Part shown: positions 8,211-17,088 of the stretch, in pieces
Layout: every line of letters starts with the position of its first letter
Numbering within the stretch: the stretch's first letter is position 1
Assembly (NCBI RefSeq): GCF_000014565.1
Contig: NC_008269.1
Span: 1-64,000 of the forward strand
Direction: 5' to 3'
Origin: Rhodococcus jostii RHA1
GTDB lineage: Bacteria; Actinomycetota; Actinomycetes; Mycobacteriales; Mycobacteriaceae
Length of the DNA stretch: 64,000 nt
Notes under the pieces: generated by a model
Seen by the model: the letters and a program-made list of their open reading frames with translations, nothing else
What the model was told of the DNA's origin: nothing
The model's database searches: none
Program-made: the position numbers and the translations under genes

Positions 8211-9584
8211 TCAGCCATCGCCCGCGGGCAATATCACCTCGACGCGCACGCCGCCGAGCGGCGATTCGGAAATCGACACCGACCCGCCGTGTGCCCGGAC
8301 TATCTCGTCGACGATGGCCAGGCCCAGACCGCTGCCGCCGGTGTCGCGGGAGCGCGCGGCATCGAGCCGGACGAACCGCTCGAGCACCCGCCGCCGTTCG
8401 GGTTCCGGGATTCCCGGTCCGTCGTCGTCGACCGTCAACAGCACGCCGCTGCCCCGCTCGGCGAGCGTGAAGTCGATCCGGCTCTGTGCGTGCCGGGCGG
8501 CGTTGGCTCCGAGGTTGCGGAGGACGATGCCGAGTGCCTCGGCATCGCCGTGCACCCGTGCCGCCGTCACGGCCGCCGTGTCGACTCGCAGGGAGGTGGT
8601 CGCGCGAAGCCGGCGCGCCTCGTCGAAGACGAGGTCGTCGACATCGACCGGCGCACTCGGCGGACGGACGTGTTCGTCCGCGCGGGCCAGCAGCAGCAGG
8701 TCCTCGACGAGGTGCTGCATCCGCAGGTCCTCGGCGAGCACCACCTCGGCCAGCTCCTCGGTGGTGGTTCGGTCCGGATGCGCGAGCGCGACCTCCGCGT
8801 GCTGGCGGATCGTGGTGATCGGTGAGCGCAGCTCGTGCGAGGCGTCGGAAACGAAGCGCCGCTGACTGTTTCGGGCACGCTCGAGGCGGGCCAGCATCCG
8901 GTTCATGGTCGCCGCCAATCGCCCGATCTCGTCGTCGGTCCCGGGCTGCGGTACCCGGTGGTGCAGGTGTGCGGCCGAGACCTCGTCGACCTCACGCCGG
9001 ATCGCCTCGACCGGCGCGAGCGCTCTGCCCACCGTCAGCCAGGTCGTGCCCGCCACCACCAACAGCAGTATCGGCAGTCCGACGATCAGCAGCCTGGTGA
9101 TCAGGCTCGTGGTGTCGAAGACGCCGATCAACGCCCTGGCCACCACCACCGTCCGCGGCCCGGCGGGGGTCTGCGCACCCGCCGCGACCGCGACGAACGG
9201 GTCGTCGTCGAGCGGTGTCACGACCCGCGCGGACTCGTCCGGCTCCAGTCGCACCACCGCGGCTTCGCCGGTGACGTTGCGGCTCGAGGCGAGCACCTCG
9301 CCGTCCGGGCCGAGCACCTGAATCAGCTGCTCATCGCTGCCGGCGACCTCCAATGTCGGCGGTCGACCGGATTCGAGTTGACGCGCCACCTCGTGTGCCT
9401 GCGCCCAGGCCGTCTCCTCGACCTCGTCGATCAGCGTGCCGCGCAGCGCCACGATCAGCGCGGCGGCGCCCACGACCAGTGCGACCGCGACGATCACGGT
9501 CGCCACCGCCGTGGTGCCCGCCCGAACCGTGCCGACGCGCGCACGTGCCCGGCGGATACGGGCGGGCGTGCGGTCAGTCAGCAT
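8211..9584 (-). CDS. sensor histidine kinase
   Basis: 457 residues from the ATG at 9584, which overlaps the response-regulator stop as ATGCTGACTGA. Layout: a transmembrane helix at about 25-48, an extracytoplasmic sensor region to about 160, a second helix at about 162-186, then HAMP, then HisKA with the phospho-acceptor in SDASHELRSPI (His250), and an HATPase domain with N-box, DDDGPGIP and GGSGLGLAIV. All catalytic motifs are present, so the kinase should be active. It pairs with the OmpR-type regulator at 9574-10251; the nearest downstream gene is the PepSY protein, a plausible target. Confidence 0.9.
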   Translation of the reverse strand: MLTDRTPARIRRARARVGTVRAGTTAVATVIVAVALVVGAAALIVALRGTLIDEVEETAWAQAHEVARQLESGRPPTLEVAGSDEQLIQVLGPDGEVLASSRNVTGEAAVVRLEPDESARVVTPLDDDPFVAVAAGAQTPAGPRTVVVARALIGVFDTTSLITRLLIVGLPILLLVVAGTTWLTVGRALAPVEAIRREVDEVSAAHLHHRVPQPGTDDEIGRLAATMNRMLARLERARNSQRRFVSDASHELRSPITTIRQHAEVALAHPDRTTTEELAEVVLAEDLRMQHLVEDLLLLARADEHVRPPSAPVDVDDLVFDEARRLRATTSLRVDTAAVTAARVHGDAEALGIVLRNLGANAARHAQSRIDFTLAERGSGVLLTVDDDGPGIPEPERRRVLERFVRLDAARSRDTGGSGLGLAIVDEIVRAHGGSVSISESPLGGVRVEVILPAGDG

Positions 9585-10251
9585 GGGCGACCAGCCGATA
9601 TCCGGCTCCACGAACGGTTTCGATCACCGGCGGATCCGTCGGCCGCCCCAGCTTGGTGCGCAGCCGCCGCACGTAGACCTCCACGATGTTCGGGTCACCG
9701 TCGAAGTCGAAGTCCCAGACGTGGCCCAGGATGTCCGTCTTTGGCAGCACCTCGCCGGGATGGCGCAGCAGGAACTCCAGGACCGCGAACTCACGTGTCG
9801 TCAAATCGATCTGCTCCCCGCGGCGCCACACCCGGCGGGCCGACGGATCCAACCGCAGGTCCCCGACCTCGAGCACGGTGGGACGCGGCCTCGCGCCCCG
9901 GCGCAGCAGCGCCCGCAGCCGGGCGAGCAGCACCGCGTACGAGAACGGCTTGGCCAGGTAGTCGTCGGCGCCGGTGTCGAGGCCCTCCACCTCGTCCCAG
10001 ATCCCGACCTTGGCGGTGAGCATCAGGATCGGGGTCCAATTGCCCTCGTTGCGCAAGGTTCGGCACACCTGGTAACCGTTCGCCCCGGGCAACATGATGT
10101 CGAGAACGATCGCATCGAACGGGTTCTCGCGCGCCATCCAGAGGCCGTCGGTGCCGTTGTGCACGACATCGACAGCAAAACCTTCCGCCTCGAGCCCCTT
10201 GCGCAGCCCGGCGGCCAGGCGCCGCTCGTCCTCGACCACAAGTAGCCGCAT
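9574..10251 (-). CDS. OmpR-family response regulator
   Basis: 225 residues from MRLLVVEDE (ATG 10251). The receiver domain has the acidic pair (VEDE), phospho-acceptor Asp51 (IVLDIMLPG) and Lys in YLAKPFS. The C-terminal winged helix includes LTTREFAVLEFLLRHPGEV and the recognition segment NIVEVYVRRLRTKLG. Upstream in-frame Met codons (10263, 10311) would add residues not seen in the family. It is co-transcribed and translationally coupled with the kinase gene. The promoter should lie in the 170 bases upstream, next to the dead recombinase. Confidence 0.9.
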   Translation of the reverse strand: MRLLVVEDERRLAAGLRKGLEAEGFAVDVVHNGTDGLWMARENPFDAIVLDIMLPGANGYQVCRTLRNEGNWTPILMLTAKVGIWDEVEGLDTGADDYLAKPFSYAVLLARLRALLRRGARPRPTVLEVGDLRLDPSARRVWRRGEQIDLTTREFAVLEFLLRHPGEVLPKTDILGHVWDFDFDGDPNIVEVYVRRLRTKLGRPTDPPVIETVRGAGYRLVAHAD

Positions 10252-10424
10252 CGTGCAGTCCATGATCGCAGCCCGAAACTGACTCACGGCTGAAAAATGC
10301 GGGCCGGCCAACCCCGGGCGCTGCCGGGTTCAGATCGTGACGGCACGGCGCCGCCCCCGGCCAGTTCCGGGAGGATCTCATCCCACCGTCGAGCGTGTCG
10401 GAGAATGCGGCTAGATGACCGGCC

Positions 10425-11215
10425 TGGGTGACGAACCCCGCGCGGTGGGAGTGCCCGCCGAGTTGGGGACGACGTTCGCGCCGCACCCGGCGGCCAGGGC
10501 GCGCCGGCGGATCGCCGCGTGCACCGACGCCCCGGACAGGGCGGTCTCGGAGAGGTTGCCGTTCTTGCGGATCGACCGCCTGAGCCCACCGGAAGTATGC
10601 GCACGGTGGGCAACTGACATGCGAGGTGGTGAACGGCAAAGCTTTGATCGCGCCGGCGCCTTCCTGGTCGGTCTTCGAGCGGCGTAGCCGAATGTGGATT
10701 CCGTCGAGCCGGTGCACGCTGACGTCGCCGCAGTTCAGGGCGACGAGTTCGCTGCGGCGGAACGCGCCGGCGAAACCCATCAGCAACACAGCGGTGTCGC
10801 GCCGGCCGTGGACCTCGGCGCCCAGCCGGTAACAGCCTGCCGAGCGGCGGTGACGATGGTGACGATGTCGTCGACCAGCAGCGGCGCCCGCGGGGTGCGC
10901 GGGCGGTCGCCCGCGGTGGCGTAGGTGCGGCGGATCCCGGACAGCATGGAGGGGGGTTCCCGAGCGCACCAGCTCGTGAGTGTGCAGGTGGGGTGTCCGG
11001 TGGCGCGGTGGCGGTATCCGATGGCGGCCACGGTCACCGGGTGCGCCGGCAGCACGGTGTGCCTGTGCGCGATGAACCAAGTACTGAACCGCCACGCGGA
11101 GGCGTAGGTGCGGCGGGTTCCCTCGGCCCGCGACGAGGACACCCCGCCGGCGATCCGGGCCGCGGCGTCCTCCGTCAGCTCCGGCGCCAACCCCCACTCA
11201 CCGGTGCGGACGGCG
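10425..11215 (-). pseudogene. tyrosine recombinase/integrase, multiply broken
   Basis: The N-terminal core-binding part reads SSRAEGTRRTYASAWRFSTW at about 11110. The catalytic part continues in another frame (GFAGAFRRSELVALNCGDV at about 10760, with the catalytic Arg). The third part returns to yet other frames (SIRKNGNLSETALSGASVHAAIRRR at about 10560 and the HSHRAGFVTQA box near 10430, which carries the second catalytic Arg). At least three frame changes separate the blocks and the C-terminal Tyr is not found. This is a fossil of a phage- or element-type integrase and suggests that an integrated element once ended here. Confidence 0.65.
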
Positions 11216-11502
11216 AGCAACGCCGACACGGTGACGAGCACGGGTGTTCGGGAGCAGTAGATCGGCCTTGGCCCTACTGGCACTCGATCCGCGGAGACAG
11301 TGGCTGCCTCCACTGCCCAGGTCGGTAGCGAAGACACCGCGCCCGTAGCCCTTCACCACGGACCGCTCGCTGGCGGGACCGGGCGGCCGTCCGGCGATTC
11401 CGACGCCCGGTCGCCTACATCTCGGGTAAGCGAGACGGGTGGGAAACATGGCAAATGCTGGTACTGCCTGCATTACAGGTATCAGAGTCGGGGTCGCTGA
11501 CG

Positions 11503-13005
11503 TCATCGTCGAGCGCCGTCAGGACTGTGCGGCTCCGCCGGCTCCCCAGACGCGGGTGCGGGTCCAGTGGGTTCGGTCGGCACCGGGTCCGGAGGGGCCG
11601 GGGTGTCGGTGTCCGGCGTCTCGTCCGATGGGGTCGGTTCGGGCAGTGGGGTCGGCTCACCCGTCTCAGACAGGAATGTCGGTGTCGCTGTCGCGTCGAC
11701 GGTCGGCGACGTCGCCGGATTCGCCGACGTCGGCGACGGCGACGGCGTCGACACCAGAGTCCGACCGAGGGGCGCAGCGAGCGATGTCGAAGTCACAGAG
11801 GCGCTGACGGATTCGGTGGGAGCATCCACGACGACGGGAGCGGCCGCGGCGGGGGCCCGCACGAGAACCGGTTCGACGACGGGAACATACGCGATGTAGT
11901 CCACGGCGACGGGCTCCGGCGGTGCCTCCGCCGCGGTGGGTGGTGTCCACCCCGCAGCGCGGCGCGACGGGATGTGCGGTCGTTCGGCCTGTTCGACGAC
12001 ACCGAATCCGCCTCGCGAAAGGGGTTGGCTCGCGGCGATGTCGGAGGGGGCCGGGTTCGGCGCGGATTCACGGGCGAACAGCGGGACGGCGAGCAGGGCC
12101 GCAGCCGCGACGGCCGCGACGGCTGCCCACCGCTTCCGAGGTCCCGGCGTCGTCGACCGTGTCGCCGTCCCGATCGGCGCACAGTGCGACGCCGCCGCCA
12201 GGACCGCAGCACCCCGCGCCGCGGTGGTCGCGGGGTCGGGTGCGCACACGATCGCGGTGCCCAGCGCCCCGGACACCAACTCCCCCACCGCCGAAAGAGT
12301 CCCTGCACCGCCGGTGAGCACGACGACGTCGAGGTCCGCGGCGCTCACGTGGGCGAAGTGCAGACAGTCCACGACCAATTCGAGGGTCCCCGACAGGGCA
12401 GCCTGCACCGACTCCTCCGGTACCCCGATGAGGTAACGCCCGCCGAACTCCGTCGAACGCAGTGGCCGACCGACGATCGGGTCGGACCCGCTCCCCACGC
12501 CGAACGCCACCACGGTCAGGTCCAGGCTGTCGGCGCCGAGGTCGTAGACCAGCGCGAGGCCGTCGCCGAGCGGACCGTGTTCGGACTCGAGCCAGGCCAC
12601 TGCGGCGACGGGTTCGGCGACCAGGCCGACCCGGGCCAGTCCCGCGCGGTCCAGTGCCGTCCGCTGCGCGTGCACGTCCCGGGCCGGGTGGACTGCCGGG
12701 TGCGTGAGCACGATCGGTGTGTCGTCCGGTGTAGCGGTCTCGGCGATCAGGCAGTGCGCGGCGGCGGCGACCAGATCCTGTCCGGTGTAGCGGAATCCGT
12801 CGCCGGCGGCGACGGCCTCCCCGATCCGATCGGTGAAGCCCGCCGTCACCCCGGCGCCGTCCGGTGGGTTGCCCAGCCGCACGGTCGACGGCGGGCCGAA
12901 CGTCAGGGTGGATCGGCGGGTCAGCACCGCGTCGACGCCGTCCTCGCCGGCGACCGCGGCAACGGCGCCTGCGGTCCCGATGCTCAGCCCGAGGCCCCGT
13001 GTCAT
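11503..13005 (-). CDS. Hsp70-like membrane protein with proline-rich tail
   Basis: 500 residues. The N-terminal 280 residues form an actin-like ATPase: GLSIGTAGAVAA (phosphate 1), VYDLGADSLDLTVV (about residues 153-166, phosphate 2) and VLTGGAGTLSAV (about 229-240, adenosine motif). A single transmembrane helix at about 292-311 follows an RKR stretch, and the remaining 190 residues are Pro/Thr/Ser-rich and probably extracytoplasmic. The substrate-binding domain of true DnaK is absent. Such Hsp70-family membrane proteins occur in mycobacteria and rhodococci with unknown roles. It is followed 12 bases before its start by the upstream TIGR03118 gene on the same strand, so the two may be co-transcribed. 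Confidence 0.75.
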   Translation of the reverse strand: MTRGLGLSIGTAGAVAAVAGEDGVDAVLTRRSTLTFGPPSTVRLGNPPDGAGVTAGFTDRIGEAVAAGDGFRYTGQDLVAAAAHCLIAETATPDDTPIVLTHPAVHPARDVHAQRTALDRAGLARVGLVAEPVAAVAWLESEHGPLGDGLALVYDLGADSLDLTVVAFGVGSGSDPIVGRPLRSTEFGGRYLIGVPEESVQAALSGTLELVVDCLHFAHVSAADLDVVVLTGGAGTLSAVGELVSGALGTAIVCAPDPATTAARGAAVLAAASHCAPIGTATRSTTPGPRKRWAAVAAVAAAALLAVPLFARESAPNPAPSDIAASQPLSRGGFGVVEQAERPHIPSRRAAGWTPPTAAEAPPEPVAVDYIAYVPVVEPVLVRAPAAAAPVVVDAPTESVSASVTSTSLAAPLGRTLVSTPSPSPTSANPATSPTVDATATPTFLSETGEPTPLPEPTPSDETPDTDTPAPPDPVPTEPTGPAPASGEPAEPHSPDGARR

Positions 13006-13017
13006 GATCTCGTCCTG

Positions 13018-14346
13018 TCAGTTGGCGGTGCGCAGGCGGCCGAAGATGCCGTCCTTCTCGCCGGTGGGACCGGCGGTGAAGTAGAGCGAGTCGCGATCGC
13101 CCAGGCTCTCCCCGTTGCCGAACAGCAGTCCCCACAGGCCCTCGACGGCGACGATGTCACCGGATTCGTCTCGGACGTAGTCGACGAAGGCGCCGGTTAC
13201 GTCGTCGAAGGCGGCGATCCGTCCGGCGCCGCCGAAGTTGCCGACGAGGATCGTGCCGCCGAGTGCGCCGAACTCGGCGGGTGCGACGGCGACACCCCAT
13301 GGAGCGTTGAGCCGGCCCTGATCGCCGAGGACCCGCACCAGATGGCCCGCCGCGTCGAACTCGGCGACCCTGCCGCGGCCGGGACGGTCCCCGGCCGCCG
13401 TCTCCTGCTCGGCGTCGAGTGAGTCTTCCTCGCCCGCAACGAATCCGGTGCCGTTCTCGGCCGCCGTGGTCGTCGCGTACGTGACGAACACCCGGTCGCC
13501 CGCGGTGACGATGTTGAACGGAGCCGGGTCGCCGGGCCGCGCCTGCTTGCCCCGGGCCGGGTCGGCGGGGTCGAGCAGATCGCCCGTCGCGAACGGATTG
13601 GCGAATCCCTGTGTGGGCACCGGCTGCCAGGTCTTGTCGAACTGACGGATCTGCGGGTCGGCCCCGAAGTCGGCGGCCCACAAGGTGTCGTGGCGGCCGG
13701 GTGCGAGGGCCAGCCCGAAGAAGTTCATGCCCGCCGACTCACCGTTGTACATCTCCTTCGCCGGGCCGTCGTGGCGGACGATGCGCCCGTCGGCGCCCTG
13801 CTCGGTCCAGCCCGAGATGCGGCCGGAATCGGTGGCGAAGAGGAATCGGGACGATCCGCCGAGCAGCTCCTGGTTGCCGTCCACGTCGACGGGTTGGCCG
13901 GTGACGACGAAGCTGTCGGAGGTCAGCGGAGCCGGATTGAACACCACACCGGTGGTCTTTCCGATGCCGGCGTCGGAGGTGTCCGCGTCCGCGCCGGGGA
14001 CGGTGACCTCGCGGAGCGCATCCTGATGCAGTGTGCGCAGTGCGGGGTCGGGTGAGGCGGTCACGTCGCCGACGAACTCGAAGGAGTTCCCGCCGGCACC
14101 GACCCAGAAGTGCCCGCCCTCCCCCTGCGGCCGGATCGCCACTCCCCACGCGTTCACCATCGCCGGGACGGTGGTGGCCGCGTCGTACGAGGGGCTGTTC
14201 GCGACGAGAGTGGTGCGGGCATAGTGATTGTCGGGCAGCGCGTGGAGTGCGGTCTCCGACGTCGCGGCCGGTGTGCACGCGGTCGCCGTCGCCGCCGCCG
14301 CCCAGAGCAGCGCGGCCCACGACAGTGTCGTGCGGGTGTTCTTCAT
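13018..14346 (-). CDS. TIGR03118-family secreted lipoprotein
   Basis: 442 residues with a signal peptide and lipobox (ATATACTPAA, Cys near residue 24). The mature protein has the beta-propeller-like repeats of the TIGR03118 family: NAWGVAIRPQGEGGHFWVG, FFGLALAPGRHDTLWAADFG, LNAPWGVAVAPAEFGALGG, LLFGNGESLGDRDSLYFTAGP. The function of the family is unknown; it is usually extracytoplasmic. Length and termini are normal. It sits in a same-strand run with the Hsp70-like gene downstream and a membrane protein gene upstream (33 bases away), consistent with an envelope-related operon. Confidence 0.85.
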   Translation of the reverse strand: MKNTRTTLSWAALLWAAAATATACTPAATSETALHALPDNHYARTTLVANSPSYDAATTVPAMVNAWGVAIRPQGEGGHFWVGAGGNSFEFVGDVTASPDPALRTLHQDALREVTVPGADADTSDAGIGKTTGVVFNPAPLTSDSFVVTGQPVDVDGNQELLGGSSRFLFATDSGRISGWTEQGADGRIVRHDGPAKEMYNGESAGMNFFGLALAPGRHDTLWAADFGADPQIRQFDKTWQPVPTQGFANPFATGDLLDPADPARGKQARPGDPAPFNIVTAGDRVFVTYATTTAAENGTGFVAGEEDSLDAEQETAAGDRPGRGRVAEFDAAGHLVRVLGDQGRLNAPWGVAVAPAEFGALGGTILVGNFGGAGRIAAFDDVTGAFVDYVRDESGDIVAVEGLWGLLFGNGESLGDRDSLYFTAGPTGEKDGIFGRLRTAN

Positions 14347-14379
14347 CGATGGATGCCTCTCTCGGGTGGTTCGGGAAGT

Positions 14380-15081
14380 TCAGTGCTCGGCGTTCCAGAA
14401 GCCGATCCACACCGCTGCCCACCAGCACAGTTGGGAGATCAGTGCGGTGGCCGCGCCCCACACCGTCAGGCGGGTCGGAAGGTGCGCCCCGTCGCTGTGG
14501 GCGATTCGTCGGCTCAGGATCAGTGCCTGCAGTCCGTTGACGGTCAGGACCAGCACGAGGACCAGCTTGGTCCGGGTGAGCGCGGAGGCCAGGTTCGGTT
14601 CGAGGAATGCGCCGCTGGCCACGAGACCGGCGAGGCCGGCCCAGATCGGCAGGTGCAGTCGCTCCGCGCCACCGATCGCCTCGGTGAGCGTCGATCGGCC
14701 GCAGATCCACAGCAGCACCAGGTAATCCGCGATCAGCACCCCACCGAAACCGAGCACCAGCGACGCGAGGTGCACGAAGAGGGCCGCGGTGTGCAGCACG
14801 GGATCCACCCGGACGTGCACGGAGATCCACAGCACCCCGGCGAGCGCCACCGCGGCCACGAGAGCGGCGGCGAGCACGATGACCCAGGAATCGTGCAACG
14901 CCAGAGGGCGTTCGGGTTCCCCCGGTGGCACCGGCAGCAGCCGCTTCCGTCCGCCACGGGGTGCCCGCCCGGCGTGCACCGGACCCCACGACACGGTGTC
15001 GGCGCGAACCTGGCGCGGTGCGAGCGGTGTGACCGGCGACATCAGCATGGGCGACTCGGCCCCGGGATCGGGGATCGTCAC
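14380..15081 (-). CDS. multi-pass membrane protein, unknown function
   Basis: 233 residues. A cytoplasmic N-terminal part of about 65 residues (rich in Pro and Arg) is followed by about five hydrophobic helices: WVIVLAAALVAAVALAGVLW, LFVHLASLVLGFGGVLIADY, LPIWAGLAGLVASGAF, KLVLVLVLTVNGLQALIL and a final one near the C-terminus ending in WAAVWIGFWNAEH. I do not recognise a named family. The Trp- and His-containing helices could hold a cofactor, but no clear motif is present. It is the first gene of the 15081-11503 minus-strand run, with the promoter expected in the long intergenic region upstream. Confidence 0.6.
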   Translation of the reverse strand: MTIPDPGAESPMLMSPVTPLAPRQVRADTVSWGPVHAGRAPRGGRKRLLPVPPGEPERPLALHDSWVIVLAAALVAAVALAGVLWISVHVRVDPVLHTAALFVHLASLVLGFGGVLIADYLVLLWICGRSTLTEAIGGAERLHLPIWAGLAGLVASGAFLEPNLASALTRTKLVLVLVLTVNGLQALILSRRIAHSDGAHLPTRLTVWGAATALISQLCWWAAVWIGFWNAEH

Positions 15082-16165
15082 CGCACCCTCCGGACGACGC
15101 CGGAACCGGTGCGGTCAGCGGCCCCGGTGGGGTCGGCGGAAGTGCTGGGGTCGGTGGACGTGCTGGGGGTGTGCATGGCAAACCGGTCCTGAGGGAGAAG
15201 GGCGCGAACGAAAGTCCGCACGAGTCAACGGGTGCGGGGGTGGCGCACGCTGTCCCGGACGCCTGTCTGTGGGAGCCTGTCAGCTTCTGGAGCCGGTGCC
15301 GTCCTCGAGGAGGCGATGTGCCGGTCCGGTCACGACGGTCTCCTCTCAAATGCGCTCACAGCCGTCTCACAGGATGTAGCTAAGCCTGCCCTTTGTTTGC
15401 GGGCCGCTCAAGTAGAAATGTTTGGGAAACCGAAGTCAACTGATGTGGCCGCAATCACACCAGGCTGACACCACCCCTGACGGACTTTCGGCAGCCTGCC
15501 GACGACGGGCGTTGGGAGGCCGCCTGTTTGCCGAACCGTCACCCGGACACCGGACGAGAACCCGGCCTACGTCGAGCACAAGTTCAGCCCCGCACCCTGA
15601 CCACGCCAAGCCCCGGCTGTTCATCAGTCCCCTACGCACACTGAGGAGGCCTTGCTCGACGTCATGATGGACATCTTCCGCCGCAGGGAATTGGATCTTC
15701 CATGCGACGGAGGCGCGCCACAAGCACCTCGACCGCTGAAAGATCACCCCCGAACCCCCACCGACCGAGGAGACGCCGACCCACGAGACGCCGCCTCACA
15801 CGGACTCGGCACCGACCGGTTCCCCGACTTACCGACACCGGAGCAGGATCCGAGACATCCGTATCGCCCTGGTAGCCAGACGCTTCGACCACTTCGACCA
15901 CTTCGACCACTTCGACCACTTCGACCACACGGTAGGTGAAGTCTGAGTGGTCATGAAGCCACGATCGGTCGTGCTGACAGCCTGCTCACTGTCTCGATTG
16001 CCGCGACAACTGATCCCAGGTCGCGACCTGGCCCTCAGGTGGTGTGGTCCGTGCTGGCTACCGGTTGCGGATCCACGCCCCACTGCGCGGCCAACGGTAC
16101 GGTTCTCTACCCAGTAGTTGTGCCAGCAGGCGAGTTAGGTACGGCATGCCTTATAGACTCGGTCG
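15082..16165. other. about 1.1-kb intergenic region without recognisable gene
   Basis: This stretch separates the divergently placed membrane protein gene and the truncated AMP-ligase. Open frames on both strands lack family resemblance and good start signals. It must hold the promoters for both neighbours. A 9-bp tandem repeat lies at 15883-15927. Confidence 0.45.
15883..15927. repeat. 9-bp tandem repeat, five perfect copies
   Basis: CTTCGACCA is repeated five times head to tail without mismatch. The repeat keeps frame and on the minus strand would read (VEV)n, but no gene context supports translation. Short perfect tandem repeats are prone to copy-number change by slippage. Confidence 0.8.
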
Positions 16166-17068
16166 GTGCCTAGCCAGTCCGTCCGTGTAGAGCGCCCCGG
16201 TGTGCGCTTCGCGCGTGAGCTGGAAGGATTCGGTGACGCACCAGCACTGATCACACCCGACGAGACGGTCACCTACCGCGACCTGGCAGAACGCGTCGAG
16301 CGGCAGGCCTCACAGCTCGGCGGGACCCGCCGTCTGGTGCTGGTCGCCGGCGCCAATGAGATCGATCTGATCGTCACCTACCTCGCGGCCCTGGTCGCCG
16401 GGCATCCGGTGCTGCTGGCACCGGGCGACAATCCCGACAGCCTCGGCGGCCTGATCGCCGCGTACCGACCCGACGTCGTGGTGCGCAGCGCCGACGGGCG
16501 CACGGTGGTCGAGGAGCAGCGTGAGCGCTCCGCGCACCTGCTGCACCCCGACCTCGCCCTGCTGCTGAGCACCTCCGGATCCACCGGATCACCGAAACTC
16601 GTCCGCCTCTCACACCGCAACGTGCAGACCAACGCCGAGTCGATCGCGGAATACCTCGACATCCGCGACACCGACCGTGCTGTCACGACGCTGCCCATGC
16701 ACTACTGCTACGGGCTGTCGGTCATCCACAGCCACCTGGTCCGCGGCGCCGCCCTGATCCTCACGACTCGCTCGGTCACCGACCCCGGGTTCTGGGACCT
16801 CGTCCGAGCCCACCGCGCCACCACCTTCGCAGGCGTGCCCTATACCTTCGATCTCCTCGACCGAATCGGGTTCGACGAAATGGATCTGCCCGACCTCCGC
16901 TACATCACGCAGGCCGGCGGGCGGCTCCCGCCGGACCGCGTCCGAACCTATGCGGAACTGGGACGACGCCACGGTCCAATCCTTTTCGCGGTCCCACAGA
17001 ACGGCTGCGCGGGTCTTCATCGTTGTCTCCTCTGTGCGGTGGCTCGACGGGTGGGGCTGAATATGTGA
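16166..17068 (+). pseudogene. AMP-binding acyl-CoA ligase, truncated
   Basis: From a GTG at 16166 the protein follows an adenylate-forming enzyme for about 270 residues: TYRDLAERV near the start, the P-loop-like LLLSTSGSTGSPKLVRLSH at about 132-150, LPMHYCYGLSVIHSHL, and ITQAGGRLPPDRV. It then stops matching after GRRHGPI, just before the usual YGQTE motif, and the last 25 or so residues are encoded by unrelated DNA (the antisense of an alcohol dehydrogenase start). The C-terminal domain with the catalytic Lys is missing, so the product cannot be an active ligase. The break near 16975 is a recombination junction. Confidence 0.75.
16972..17020 (-). pseudogene. first codons of a zinc-type alcohol dehydrogenase
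   Basis: On the minus strand, GAGGAGACAACG precedes an ATG at 17020 that reads MKTRAAVLWDREKDWTV, the N-terminus of the NDMA- or zinc-dependent alcohol dehydrogenase family. Only about 17 codons remain before the sequence runs into the antisense of the truncated AMP-ligase. It lies 69 bases downstream of the aldehyde dehydrogenase gene on the same strand, so an aldehyde/alcohol dehydrogenase operon was cut here. Confidence 0.6.
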
Positions 17069-17088
17069 TGTGGGCTAGAGGTGATGAA

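Noticed and set aside
11455..13422. 655-codon open frame on the plus strand opposite the Hsp70-like gene
   Set aside because: It is an arginine/glycine-rich shadow of the minus-strand gene, with no family resemblance and no start signal.
13739..15349. 536-codon minus-strand frame spanning the TIGR03118 and membrane protein genes
   Set aside because: It overlaps two genes with clear family or membrane features in another frame and is itself Arg/Pro-rich noise.
15883..15927. possible CRISPR or iteron array
   Set aside because: The repeats are 9 bp, contiguous and without spacers, so they are a simple tandem repeat.
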